Both the position numbers and the translations under genes were made by a program. Below the pieces are notes generated by a model. That model had not been told where the DNA came from, made no database searches, and saw nothing but the letters and a program-made list of their open reading frames with translations. Shown here one piece after another: positions 16,943-24,792 of a DNA stretch of 51,413 nucleotides; within the stretch, counting starts at the first letter, position 1; the number at the start of each line of letters is the position of its first letter. This stretch comes from Clostridia bacterium (GTDB lineage Bacteria; Bacillota; Clostridia; Oscillospirales; Acutalibacteraceae). Location: assembly GCA_017397655.1 (NCBI GenBank), contig JAFQIG010000068.1:1-51413 (forward strand), written 5' to 3'.

Positions 16943-18274
16943 ATGCCTGTTGTAAGCGTTATCGTGCCTGCTTATAATTCTGAAAAGTATATAGAAGAGA
17001 CTCTTGACTGTCTTTTGGATCAGACGCTGCAGGATATCGAGGTTATTATTGTTAATGACGGTTCAACCGATTCAACGGCAGACATTGCTTCTTCATATTG
17101 CGCAAAGGACAGTCGTTTCTCACTGATCAATAAGGAAAACGGCGGAGTATCGCTTGCAAGGAATACGGGACTTCGGAAGGCCGGCGGCAGATACGTTCTT
17201 TTTCTTGACAGCGATGATATACTGACACCTCAGTCGCTTGAAGAATTCAGTAAAGCGCTTGACAGAACAGGTGCCGATGTTGCTATAGGCAGACTGCAGA
17301 GCTTCGGCGATGTGGAGGAGAAATACAGCCTCTTTGCAGAAGAACTGTCAAAGTGCGAATCTATAGACAAATTCAACAAAACTCTTTTATGGAACTTTCT
17401 TGTCGGTAACAAGTGCTACAGGCTTGACTCTTTGAGAAAGTCGGGAGTAGAGTTTCCGCAGATAGGTTATTCCGAAGAAGGCGCATTCTTTATGGAAGTT
17501 ATTTATTCCGATGCGGTCAAGGGCATTACGGGTACCGACAAAGCGTGTATGAAGTACCGCCGTCACGACCCGACAAAGGATGCTTCCGTGTCGCAAAGCG
17601 TCAGCGAAAAGCTGATAAATGACTTTTTAAGCGCTATCGAGCGTATTTACGCTGCGGCTGAAAAGGCTTTGGTAAACGAAAACGACGATAAAAAAGAGGA
17701 TTACCTGCAAGAGATATTGTATAAAGGCGATTACATACTTATATCGCAGTTTTACCGTCTGTTGTGGCAAACAGACGATGCCATGCTTGAAGCGATCAGA
17801 AAAGGTCACGAGAGATTTATTGCACGTATGACCGATGAAACAAAGCTTAAGGTAAAGCGTCTTAATGCTGATCTCGGCGAAATAATTTTTGACAGGAAAA
17901 AGGTTGCGGAGAATCCTTATGTTTCCGTGATTGTCGATGTTAACTTTGCTGTGACCCTTAACAGCGTTTATATGCAGACGATGCCGTATTTCGAGGTTTT
18001 TGTAAAAGAGAGCTTCTTTTCAAGTGCCGACTTTCCGCTTCGATGGAAAGAGTGCGGAAATCTTCACGTTCTTGCCGATAAAGGCTTTAAGCGTTGTGCA
18101 AAAAAGGCTGCAAAGGCAGAAAAAGTATTGAAGCTATGCAAGCATAAAAGAACAAATCCCGGTATTATGCGCTTTTTGCAAAAGCTGCCTCTACCCGACA
18201 AGATTAAAAATATGTGCTACACCGTGTTGTTCAATGCGGTTGAAACAGCAGTCAGGATAAAACAAAATGGATAA
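16943..18274 (+). CDS. Glycosyltransferase family 2 protein with long C-terminal region
   Basis: A 443-aa protein. Residues 1 to about 200 are a clear GT2 domain: PVVSVIVPAYNSEKYIEETL, IIVNDGSTDSTADIA, GGVSLARNTGLRKAGGRYV and FLDSDDILTP with the DxD motif. The remaining ~240 residues are helical, rich in charged residues and not recognised. Related two-part enzymes occur in capsule and teichoic-acid loci. ATG 16943 follows GGAAGGAG; the longer frame from 16910 lies in the terminator. Its 3' end overlaps the next gene by eight bases. Confidence 0.85.
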   Translation: MPVVSVIVPAYNSEKYIEETLDCLLDQTLQDIEVIIVNDGSTDSTADIASSYCAKDSRFSLINKENGGVSLARNTGLRKAGGRYVLFLDSDDILTPQSLEEFSKALDRTGADVAIGRLQSFGDVEEKYSLFAEELSKCESIDKFNKTLLWNFLVGNKCYRLDSLRKSGVEFPQIGYSEEGAFFMEVIYSDAVKGITGTDKACMKYRRHDPTKDASVSQSVSEKLINDFLSAIERIYAAAEKALVNENDDKKEDYLQEILYKGDYILISQFYRLLWQTDDAMLEAIRKGHERFIARMTDETKLKVKRLNADLGEIIFDRKKVAENPYVSVIVDVNFAVTLNSVYMQTMPYFEVFVKESFFSSADFPLRWKECGNLHVLADKGFKRCAKKAAKAEKVLKLCKHKRTNPGIMRFLQKLPLPDKIKNMCYTVLFNAVETAVRIKQNG

Positions 18275-19397
18275 TAACAAGGCATATAAAATTTACTCGG
18301 CGGTGTTCAACGCTTTTGCGCTTCTGCCGCTTAAAAACCGTGTGGCGCTTCTGTCACCGCATATGGCATCGTTCACCGATTCGCTCGGTGATATGGAAAA
18401 AGAGTTTTCCGACAGGGGATACAAGTGTGTCAGAATATCGGGCAAGGACATAAAGCCCGATAAGCTGAATCTTACAGCGATTTTCAGGATGCTTCGATTC
18501 TTTACGCTCGGTGCATACCGTCTTGCTACGTCACGCTTTGTCTTTCTTAACGATAACTTTATGCCGCTTTGTGATCTGAAAATCAAAAAAGGCGCCGTGC
18601 TGACTCAGGTATGGCACGCCGAAGGAGCGTTCAAGCGCTTCGGACTTCATACAAACGTTTCTGACGAAATACGAGAGCGTGTTACAAAGGGTAACGAAAA
18701 GCTTCGCTTTGTCGTGTGTTCGTCGCCGTCGGTAAGAGAGATTTATGCAGAGGCTTTCGGAGTACCTGTCAGCAAGGTTCTGCCCTACGGCTCACCGAGA
18801 GCTGACCGCTACATACAGTCGAATGATGTCGAAGAATCGCAGAAAATGCGTGAAAAGCTGTTCGGCAAGACGGATAAGAAGATTATCCTGTACGCACCGA
18901 CATTCCGTGATGATCCTGCTGTAAATAAAAAACTGCTTGAATCATTTGACTTCAAAGAATTTAACAAGCGCTATTCCGACAAATATCTGTTGGTGCTGAG
19001 GCTTCATCCGCAGCTTCACAAGGGTATAACCGTTCCCGAAGGTGTCATTGATATGACAGGCTATCCGAGCGTGAACGATATTATCAGCGCAACCGATGCC
19101 GTCATTACGGATTATTCGTCAATCTGTCTTGATTACGCACTTGTCGGCAAGCCGTGCTTTTTCTATGCATTCGACCTTGACGATTACAACAGGGACAGAA
19201 GCTTTTATTTTGAATATAAAAAATACGTCCCCGGCATTGTAGCGGAGACGTTTGAAGAGTTACTTTCGGCGGTTGAGGATATGTCTGTTGACGAAAAAGC
19301 AATGCGTGATTTCGTCGCACTCAACTTCGGCGAGCTTGACGGAATGTCGGCAAAAAGGATTGCTGACCGTGTTATCCGTGAAGCCAACTCTTTATAA
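18267..19397 (+). CDS. CDP-glycerol glycerophosphotransferase family protein
   Basis: A 376-aa TagB/TagF-like transferase (CDP-Glycerol:poly(glycerophosphate) glycerophosphotransferase family). Recognised segments are LTQVWHAEGAFKRFG, VLPYGSPRADRYIQ, KIILYAPTFRDD, the LVLRLHPQLHKG motif and the conserved ITDYSSICLDYALVGKP near the C-terminus. The histidines in these segments are those used for catalysis and CDP-glycerol binding in the family. The enzyme adds glycerol phosphate (or a related polyol phosphate) to a wall glycopolymer at the inner membrane face. It overlaps the preceding GT2 gene by eight bases, and its 3' end overlaps the convergent paralogue by 26 bases. Confidence 0.9.
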   Translation: MDNNKAYKIYSAVFNAFALLPLKNRVALLSPHMASFTDSLGDMEKEFSDRGYKCVRISGKDIKPDKLNLTAIFRMLRFFTLGAYRLATSRFVFLNDNFMPLCDLKIKKGAVLTQVWHAEGAFKRFGLHTNVSDEIRERVTKGNEKLRFVVCSSPSVREIYAEAFGVPVSKVLPYGSPRADRYIQSNDVEESQKMREKLFGKTDKKIILYAPTFRDDPAVNKKLLESFDFKEFNKRYSDKYLLVLRLHPQLHKGITVPEGVIDMTGYPSVNDIISATDAVITDYSSICLDYALVGKPCFFYAFDLDDYNRDRSFYFEYKKYVPGIVAETFEELLSAVEDMSVDEKAMRDFVALNFGELDGMSAKRIADRVIREANSL

Positions 19398-20481
19398 TAT
19401 TTACAATTCTTTCGGTTGAATTTCCGTCGCAAGCGGCAGTCTGCAAGCGGCGGAATTTTTCTTCCTTGTCGGTCCTTCTGTCCGATACGGCAGATCGAAT
19501 ATGTGACAAAAGCTTTTCGGGATCCGTTATCATTTCGCCCGGCAGATCATCGGGATATGACAGATAAAAACCGCGCTCGTATGTCTTTATGTCGGGACAG
19601 TAGAACAGCATCGGCAAACGAAGCACGGAGCCTTCAATTATGCAAGAGGAATAGTCGGTTACAAGAAGCGACGCAACACTCATAAGATCAAGCGTGCTTT
19701 CGCTGCCGGTCAGATCGATAATTCTGTCATATTGCCTGTCAAAGAAAGTGTATTTTACGGTCGGATGACGGCGGATAATAAAAACTTCATCATCACTAAG
19801 CTCATTATTCAGCTTTTCAAAATCTATCTTGGGGTCAAAAAAGACTCGCTTTGCACCGTCTTCACGGAAGGTCGGGCAATACAGATAAATTTTTTTGTTT
19901 TTTAAATAAGGGTTTCTTTGCAAAACACCGTCTCGCATATTTTTGAGAACATTTGGATTCAGAAGCTTGTCGGTTCTCGGAAGACCGTAAGCGTGAATCT
20001 TTGACAGAGGCAGATTAAAAGCAGTCGAAAAAGCCTCACGGCAACCCTCGGCCGTAACCGTCACATCGTCATATTGGCTGTGGACAGTGTCGTTCATTCC
20101 GTACAGGGGGTTGAGACTTGACGGTGCATCAAAGCCCATCTTTTTAAAGGCTCCGCCTGCGTGCCAGATCTGAAAAACCTTTTGCTCGGGTCGAAGCTTT
20201 ATATCACGAAGAAGCGGTAAAAAGTCATCCGTCACAATGACCTTGTGTGTCAGAAGCTTGTTTATCGCAACGGGACGAAGCTTTGCACTCAGCGGCATAC
20301 AATGGGCGAAGACGTCCTTTTTCTCATCCAATGCATCGTAAACGCATTTTGAGTTTTCGAGAAGGTGCCCTTCGGCTCTTATTGAAAAGAACAGCACGCT
20401 GTCCTTGAGAGGCAAAAGGCGGCTGAATATTTCGACAAGACGCAGAAAAGCGTTATACAGTTTTTTTATGACCGTTTTCAA
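19372..20481 (-). CDS. CDP-glycerol glycerophosphotransferase family protein (convergent paralogue)
   Basis: A 369-aa protein of the same family as the gene at 18267, with VFQIWHAGGAFKKMG, AYGLPRTDKLLN, KIYLYCPTFREDG, FIIRRHPTVK and LLVTDYSSCIIEGSVLRLP. It probably transfers glycerol phosphate to a teichoic-type polymer. I prefer TTG 20481, seven bases after GAGGG, over the in-frame TTG at 20487, which is too close to it. Its own promoter lies inside the 3' end of the lysozyme gene. The last 26 bases are antisense to the convergent gene at 18267, with no room for a separate terminator. Confidence 0.88.
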   Translation of the reverse strand: MKTVIKKLYNAFLRLVEIFSRLLPLKDSVLFFSIRAEGHLLENSKCVYDALDEKKDVFAHCMPLSAKLRPVAINKLLTHKVIVTDDFLPLLRDIKLRPEQKVFQIWHAGGAFKKMGFDAPSSLNPLYGMNDTVHSQYDDVTVTAEGCREAFSTAFNLPLSKIHAYGLPRTDKLLNPNVLKNMRDGVLQRNPYLKNKKIYLYCPTFREDGAKRVFFDPKIDFEKLNNELSDDEVFIIRRHPTVKYTFFDRQYDRIIDLTGSESTLDLMSVASLLVTDYSSCIIEGSVLRLPMLFYCPDIKTYERGFYLSYPDDLPGEMITDPEKLLSHIRSAVSDRRTDKEEKFRRLQTAACDGNSTERIVNIIKSWLHG

Positions 20482-20511
20482 TGACAATCCCTCTGCTTTC
20501 AGATTTACTTT

Positions 20512-20539
20512 AGTATACCATAAATTGCCGATATGTCAA
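20512..20539 (-). promoter_or_regulatory. Promoter of the minus-strand glycerophosphotransferase gene
   Basis: On the minus strand: TTGACA (20539-20534), a 16-base spacer ending TGG, and TATACT (20517-20512), an extended -10. The -35 overlaps the stop codon of the upstream lysozyme gene. Confidence 0.75.
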
Positions 20540-21396
20540 ACTGCGTCGATAATGCTTATCCATCCCGAAACGAAAAGTCCCGCAGGCCGTCTGCCGACAA
20601 AAGATTTGCGGTTTGTGATGCGGATTCTTCCGTTTATCACGGAGTCGCTGTAGACATAATACGTGCCGCTGACTCTCGCCGATATGCGTGCGGATGCAGA
20701 GGAAGAGTATATCGGTGTGCCTGTAAGCAACAGCTGTTTTCCGTTATATAAAACCGGAACGGGCGAGGCATCACCTGAAAATCCGTTAAGTGAATTTGAT
20801 CGCATAATGGCAGGGTAGTCCTTGTAAGACAAATCAAGATCGACTGCACCGACAATGCCGTTTACGTTACCTGTTGACGAGTATTGCCACATTCCGAAGC
20901 TGCCCTTATATGTCGGTGACGGTGCCCATTGTGCAAGCCAGATATCATATCTTGTTCTGATTTTTTCGGTCAGCTTGTTGTTCAGGAAATACAGATTTGA
21001 GTATATGCTGACATAATACCCGTTTCTTTCAAGCTCGCCGCAAAAGGATTCTGCAATATCCTCAATTGTATCACGGCTGAGATTTCGCTGTCCGGGTGCT
21101 TCAATATCATATGCTATCGGGTATTCAAACTGCTTACCTTTTATGATTTCAAGACAGTTTTCGGCTTCCTGTTTTGCATTATCCGCATTCAGTGCATAGC
21201 TGAACAGATACGCACCGACGTTTATACCCGCTTCCTTTGCGGCATTGTAGTTCCTGTCAAACGATGAATCCTTTTGTGATATGAATCTGCCGTAACCGCA
21301 TCGGATCATTGCAAATTCTATTCCGCTGTTGCGTACCTTCTGCCAGTCGATCAGTCCCTGATATTCAGATACATCAATACCTCTTTGCGTTGGCAT
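20536..21396 (-). CDS. Glycoside hydrolase family 25 lysozyme with C-terminal SH3-like region
   Basis: A 286-aa protein. Residues 1 to about 195 are a GH25 muramidase: RGIDVSEYQGLIDW (Asp8), AMIRCGYGRF, YPIAYDIEAPG with the catalytic Asp97-x-Glu99 pair, and IWLAQWAPSPTYKGSFGMWQYSS. The C-terminal ~80 residues resemble a bacterial SH3-like wall-binding module (VPVLYNGKQLLLTGTPIYSSS...). It would cleave the MurNAc-GlcNAc bond of peptidoglycan. There is no signal peptide, as in phage endolysins that need a holin or host lysis for release; no holin is seen nearby. GGGAGGT precedes the ATG. It is the last gene of an operon with a sigma-like protein and a 71-aa protein. Confidence 0.9.
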   Translation of the reverse strand: MPTQRGIDVSEYQGLIDWQKVRNSGIEFAMIRCGYGRFISQKDSSFDRNYNAAKEAGINVGAYLFSYALNADNAKQEAENCLEIIKGKQFEYPIAYDIEAPGQRNLSRDTIEDIAESFCGELERNGYYVSIYSNLYFLNNKLTEKIRTRYDIWLAQWAPSPTYKGSFGMWQYSSTGNVNGIVGAVDLDLSYKDYPAIMRSNSLNGFSGDASPVPVLYNGKQLLLTGTPIYSSSASARISARVSGTYYVYSDSVINGRIRITNRKSFVGRRPAGLFVSGWISIIDAV

Positions 21397-21419
21397 GATT
21401 ATTACCTCCCGATAATATT

Positions 21420-21635
21420 CTATGCACTTATGTAATAATGTTCTAACTTTTCTGCCGTTGCAAGCAGATCTCGGCGTTGCTCGTACAGAACCTGAAGAAG
21501 ATGCCCTATGCGGTATTCTTCGTCAATATTACAGTTTTTTACAGCCTCGGATAAAAGCTGTCTGTTCTTTTTTATAAGCTCGGTCTGTAAATCGGCAGCC
21601 TCGTAATACTGACAGCTCATTTCCTTAAGTGTCAT
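21420..21635 (-). CDS. Small protein of unknown function in the sigma/lysozyme operon
   Basis: A 71-aa soluble protein, MTLKEMSCQYYEAADLQTEL onwards, almost entirely helical and rich in Leu/Glu/Lys; it could form a short coiled coil. It has no membrane segment, so it is not a classical holin. I chose ATG 21635 because GGGAGGT lies seven bases upstream; the longer open frame to 21779 has no comparable site. Its start overlaps the end of the sigma-like gene by 11 bases, implying coupled translation, and the lysozyme gene follows 23 bases later. Not recognised; small helical proteins at this position are common in phage-like modules. Confidence 0.65.
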   Translation of the reverse strand: MTLKEMSCQYYEAADLQTELIKKNRQLLSEAVKNCNIDEEYRIGHLLQVLYEQRRDLLATAEKLEHYYISA

Positions 21636-22005
21636 TTTGATACCTCCCTTGAAATATCTGTGATGAGAATGTGCCGTTAAGCGCGTACATAACGTATCGC
21701 ATATATGAACGGATTTTCTTTTCTGCACGTGACAGAGTGCGGCTGACTGATGACGGATTGATGCCGTAATCGGCGGCAATGTCGGTAACGCTCAGGTTTT
21801 CAAAATACTTTTTATATACCGTATCTCTTTCTGTATCTGTCAGCTCGTTGTCGATTATCGCCTTTAAAAGTCGAACAAGACGAAGCCGCTTTTCGTTATA
21901 ATCATCCTCGTCCTCTTCAGCTGACGGATTGTTCCGATAGTAACAGATCGAAAGAAAATCCTCGTCATTCATATGATTTAATGATATGTGAGATATATGT
22001 GCCAC
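21625..22005 (-). CDS. Sigma-70 region-4-like helix-turn-helix protein
   Basis: A protein of up to 126 aa whose C-terminal half is a sigma-70 region 4 type HTH: LTDTERDTVYKKYFENLSVTDIAADYGINPSSVSRTLSRAEKKIR. The N-terminal part is acidic (EEDEDDYNEK) and has no clear region 2, so it is either a minimal phage-type sigma factor or a late-gene activator. The start is uncertain. GTG 22005 overlaps the strong GGAGGTG site; the first ATG is codon 12 (21972), too far from that site. It heads the minus-strand operon with the 71-aa protein and GH25 lysozyme and is driven by a promoter carrying an SOS-box-like palindrome. Confidence 0.75.
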   Translation of the reverse strand: MAHISHISLNHMNDEDFLSICYYRNNPSAEEDEDDYNEKRLRLVRLLKAIIDNELTDTERDTVYKKYFENLSVTDIAADYGINPSSVSRTLSRAEKKIRSYMRYVMYALNGTFSSQIFQGRYQNDT

Positions 22006-22028
22006 CTCCGATTAATAGTGTTGCTATT

Positions 22029-22057
22029 ATAATAACAAACAAATGTTCGATTGTCAA
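22029..22057 (-). promoter_or_regulatory. Promoter of the sigma/lysozyme operon with SOS-box-like operator
   Basis: On the minus strand: TTGACA (22057-22052), a 17-base spacer and TATTAT (22034-22029). The spacer contains CGAACATTTGTTTG (22049-22036), close to the Gram-positive LexA box CGAACATATGTTCG (two differences) and keeping the CGAAC half-site. A repressor bound there would block RNA polymerase directly. The operator could serve the host LexA or the neighbouring S24 repressor. Confidence 0.7.
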
Positions 22058-22094
22058 TGCTTTTTTAAAATATTAATAAACAGTTCATAAATTA

Positions 22095-22109
22095 TTGAAT
22101 CACATTCAA
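22095..22109. promoter_or_regulatory. Inverted repeat upstream of the repressor promoter
   Basis: TTGAAT-CAC-ATTCAA, a perfect 6-bp inverted repeat with a 3-base spacer, lies 10 bases ahead of the repressor's -35. It sits within wider flanking repeats AACAGTT (22079-22085) and AACTGTT (22114-22120). It may be an operator for the XRE protein; it does not resemble the palindrome at 22036-22049. Confidence 0.4.
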
Positions 22110-22118
22110 AATTAACTG

Positions 22119-22147
22119 TTGACAAAGACAATAGTTTGACTCATAAT
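22119..22147 (+). promoter_or_regulatory. Promoter of the XRE/S24 repressor gene
   Basis: TTGACA (22119-22124), a 17-base spacer and CATAAT (22142-22147), 21 bases ahead of the ATG at 22168; GGGGTG is the ribosome binding site. Confidence 0.75.
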
Positions 22148-22167
22148 GTGTTTAATGGGGTGATCTA

Positions 22168-22755
22168 ATGACGAGCATTAAGGATTTAAGACAGAAAAAA
22201 GGCTTGTCCCAGATGCGACTGGCAGAGCTTGTCGGTGTGCATCAGACGGCTATCAGTCAATGGGAAAAGGGAAGGACAAGTCCCGACAGAAACAGTCTTT
22301 TGCGTCTTTCCGAGATTTTCGGCGTTACCGTTGACGAGCTTCTGAGTGAAGCTGTTGATAAGAGCCGCAATATGATTCCCGTACTCGGCTTTATCCGTGC
22401 AGGCATTCCCGTTGAAGCGGTAGAGAATATCATAGGTTACGAAAAACTTGCCGAGCCGCCTGTTGACGGCAGATACTTTGCGCTTCGCATTGTCGGTGAC
22501 AGTATGATGCCACGCTTTTGCGAGGGTGATACCGTTATCGTCAGACAGCAGAATGATGCCGATACGGGCGATATTGTTGTTGCCTTTGTAGGCGAGAGTG
22601 ATGCGACAATCAAAAAGCTGATCAAAAAAGATTCGGGTCTTGTGCTGATGCCGCTTAACACCGACTTTGAACCGATGATTTTTTCGGGTGATGAGGTCAG
22701 CTCGTTGCCTGTTTCGATTGTAGGAAAGGTGACGGAGCTTCGTGCAAAATTTTAA
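22168..22755 (+). CDS. XRE-family repressor with S24 LexA/CI-type autoprotease domain
   Basis: A 195-aa protein. Residues 1-60 are an XRE helix-turn-helix (LRQKKGLSQMRLAELVGVHQTAISQWEKGRTSP). Residues about 70-195 are an S24 peptidase domain with the autocleavage bond Ala78-Gly79 in FIRAGIP, the nucleophile Ser112 in VGDSMMP, and the general-base Lys149 in ATIKKL. This is the layout of CI-like and LexA-like repressors that self-cleave when RecA filaments form. It is transcribed away from the sigma/lysozyme operon across a 162-base region holding both promoters and palindromes. It is also 16 bases ahead of the GH42 gene in the same direction, so it could head a long glycan operon. Confidence 0.9.
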   Translation: MTSIKDLRQKKGLSQMRLAELVGVHQTAISQWEKGRTSPDRNSLLRLSEIFGVTVDELLSEAVDKSRNMIPVLGFIRAGIPVEAVENIIGYEKLAEPPVDGRYFALRIVGDSMMPRFCEGDTVIVRQQNDADTGDIVVAFVGESDATIKKLIKKDSGLVLMPLNTDFEPMIFSGDEVSSLPVSIVGKVTELRAKF

Positions 22756-22771
22756 TTAAGGGTGTGTGAAA

Positions 22772-24775
22772 ATGGAAAAGAAGTTTTTTGACAAGATAAT
22801 TCACGGCGGTGACTATAACCCCGATCAATGGATAGATACTCCCGAAATATGGGATGAGGATATGCGTCTGATGAAGCTTGCGAATATCAACAGCGCAACG
22901 GTCGGCATCTTCTCGTGGTCGATGATAGAACCCGAGGAAGGTGTATATAATTTCGGCTGGCTTGATACAATGATGGATAAGATGCACGAAAACGGCATTT
23001 CCGTAATACTTGCAACACCGTCGGGTGCGAGACCTGCATGGTTGTCGCAGAAGTATCCCGAGGTACTTCGTGTAGAGGAGACAGGTATCAGAAACGAATA
23101 CGGCGTCCGTCACAATCATTGTCTGACATCGCCCGTATACCGTGAAAAGGTCCGCAACATAAACCGCATTCTTGCCGAAAGATACAAGGATCATCCTGCA
23201 CTTAAGATGTGGCATATCTCTAACGAATACGGTGGAGAGTGTCATTGTGAAAAGTGTCAGGAGGCGTACAGAGACTGGCTCAAGGAATACTATAATAACG
23301 ATATTGATGCTCTTAACAGAAGCTGGTGGAACGGCTTCTGGAGTCACAGGCTCAACGATTGGAGTCAGATCAACTCACCGAAGTTCAGAGGTGAGAATCA
23401 CGTAACGGCTATGAAGCTTACGTGGAACCGCTTTGTATCTGACAGTCATATCTCTTTTTATGAGAACGAAATTGCACCTCTGCGTGAGATAACACCGGAT
23501 ATTCCGATAACAACAAACCTTATGCGTATGTATGGCGGAATAGATTATCAGAAATTTGCAAAGAAGCTTGATCTTGTATCATGGGACAACTATCCCGGAT
23601 GGGATCGAGGTGACAATGATTGGCAGGCTGTTGAAACTGCCTTTGTTCATGATACATTCAGATCAATGAAGAACGGTCAGCCTTTCTTTATGATGGAAAG
23701 CACACCGTCGCAGGTCAACTGGCACGATATCAACAAGCTTCCCCGTGCTGAAATGCAGAATCTTTCATCAATTCAGGCGGTCGCTCACGGAGCGGACAGC
23801 GTTCAGTATTTTCAATGGAGAAAGGGCAGAGGCGGTCACGAAAAATTTCACGGAGCCGTTGTTGATCATTGCGGTCACGAGAACACAAGAGTTTTTAAGG
23901 GAATTTCAAAGCTCGGCTCTGTTTTATCAAAGCTTGACAAAGTTGTCGGAAAATACAGTACGGCAAAGGTTGCCGTAATTTATGACTGGGAAAACTCGTG
24001 GGCAGTAAAGCATTTCTGCGGATACAACAACTTAAGGCGTGATTACCTGCAGGAATGTATCAAATGGTACAAGCCTTTTTATGAACGTGGAATCACCGTG
24101 GATATTATTGCAATGGATGCCGATTATTCGGGATACGATCTGATCATTGCACCGTTTTTATATATGTTAAAGGACAAAACTGCCGATAGAATCGAAAGCT
24201 ATATTGCATCAGGCGGTAACTTTGTTGCGTCATACCTCTTTGCGATGGTTGACAAGGACGATCTTTGCTTCCTCGGAGGCTTTCCGGCAGGAAATCTTAA
24301 GGAAGTCTTTGGCGTCTGGAACGAAGAAACAGATGCTCTGCCTGCCGACATAAAAAACAAAGTCAGCGCCTTCGGCAAAGAATACGATGTTGACCACGTC
24401 TGTGACATTATTCATTCAACGGGAGCAACGGTGCTCGGAACATATCAGAAGGATTTCTACAAGGGTGAGCCTTCTCTGACCTGTAACAGCTACGGCAAAG
24501 GAAAGGCGTGGTACGTAGCTTTCAGAAACGATGATGATTTTGCTGACGATTTTTGTCGCAAGCTCATAACTGAAATTGACATAAAACCCGACACAGGTAT
24601 CATAACTGAAAAGGATGTTTTTGTCAGAAAACGCGGAGATACGGTATTTGTAATGAATTTTTCTGACAGCGACACCGGTGTTTTGCTTGATAAGGAATAT
24701 ACAGATATTGTGAACGGTGTGACTTTAAGCGGAGAAGTGACGCTTCCCGTATGCTCGTATCTTATTCTTGAATAA
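22772..24775 (+). CDS. GH42 beta-galactosidase
   Basis: A 667-aa cytoplasmic enzyme, length typical of GH42. The TIM barrel opens with IIHGGDYNPDQW and includes ATVGIFSWSMIEPEEG. The acid/base Glu152 is in MWHISNEYGGEC, with the family's zinc-type cysteines just after it (CHCEKC, residues 157-162). The nucleophile is Glu309 in FFMMESTPSQVNW. A trimerisation-like domain and small beta domain follow. It hydrolyses terminal beta-galactosides such as galacto-oligosaccharides or host glycan fragments. I chose ATG 22772; a GTG two codons earlier overlaps the ribosome binding region. The next gene starts 17 bases later. Confidence 0.93.
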   Translation: MEKKFFDKIIHGGDYNPDQWIDTPEIWDEDMRLMKLANINSATVGIFSWSMIEPEEGVYNFGWLDTMMDKMHENGISVILATPSGARPAWLSQKYPEVLRVEETGIRNEYGVRHNHCLTSPVYREKVRNINRILAERYKDHPALKMWHISNEYGGECHCEKCQEAYRDWLKEYYNNDIDALNRSWWNGFWSHRLNDWSQINSPKFRGENHVTAMKLTWNRFVSDSHISFYENEIAPLREITPDIPITTNLMRMYGGIDYQKFAKKLDLVSWDNYPGWDRGDNDWQAVETAFVHDTFRSMKNGQPFFMMESTPSQVNWHDINKLPRAEMQNLSSIQAVAHGADSVQYFQWRKGRGGHEKFHGAVVDHCGHENTRVFKGISKLGSVLSKLDKVVGKYSTAKVAVIYDWENSWAVKHFCGYNNLRRDYLQECIKWYKPFYERGITVDIIAMDADYSGYDLIIAPFLYMLKDKTADRIESYIASGGNFVASYLFAMVDKDDLCFLGGFPAGNLKEVFGVWNEETDALPADIKNKVSAFGKEYDVDHVCDIIHSTGATVLGTYQKDFYKGEPSLTCNSYGKGKAWYVAFRNDDDFADDFCRKLITEIDIKPDTGIITEKDVFVRKRGDTVFVMNFSDSDTGVLLDKEYTDIVNGVTLSGEVTLPVCSYLILE

Positions 24776-24792
24776 TAACGGAGTGAATATTT

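Noticed and set aside
20536-22755. Intact prophage
   Set aside because: Only a repressor, sigma-like protein, small protein and lysozyme are present; no integrase, terminase, capsid, tail or holin genes flank them.
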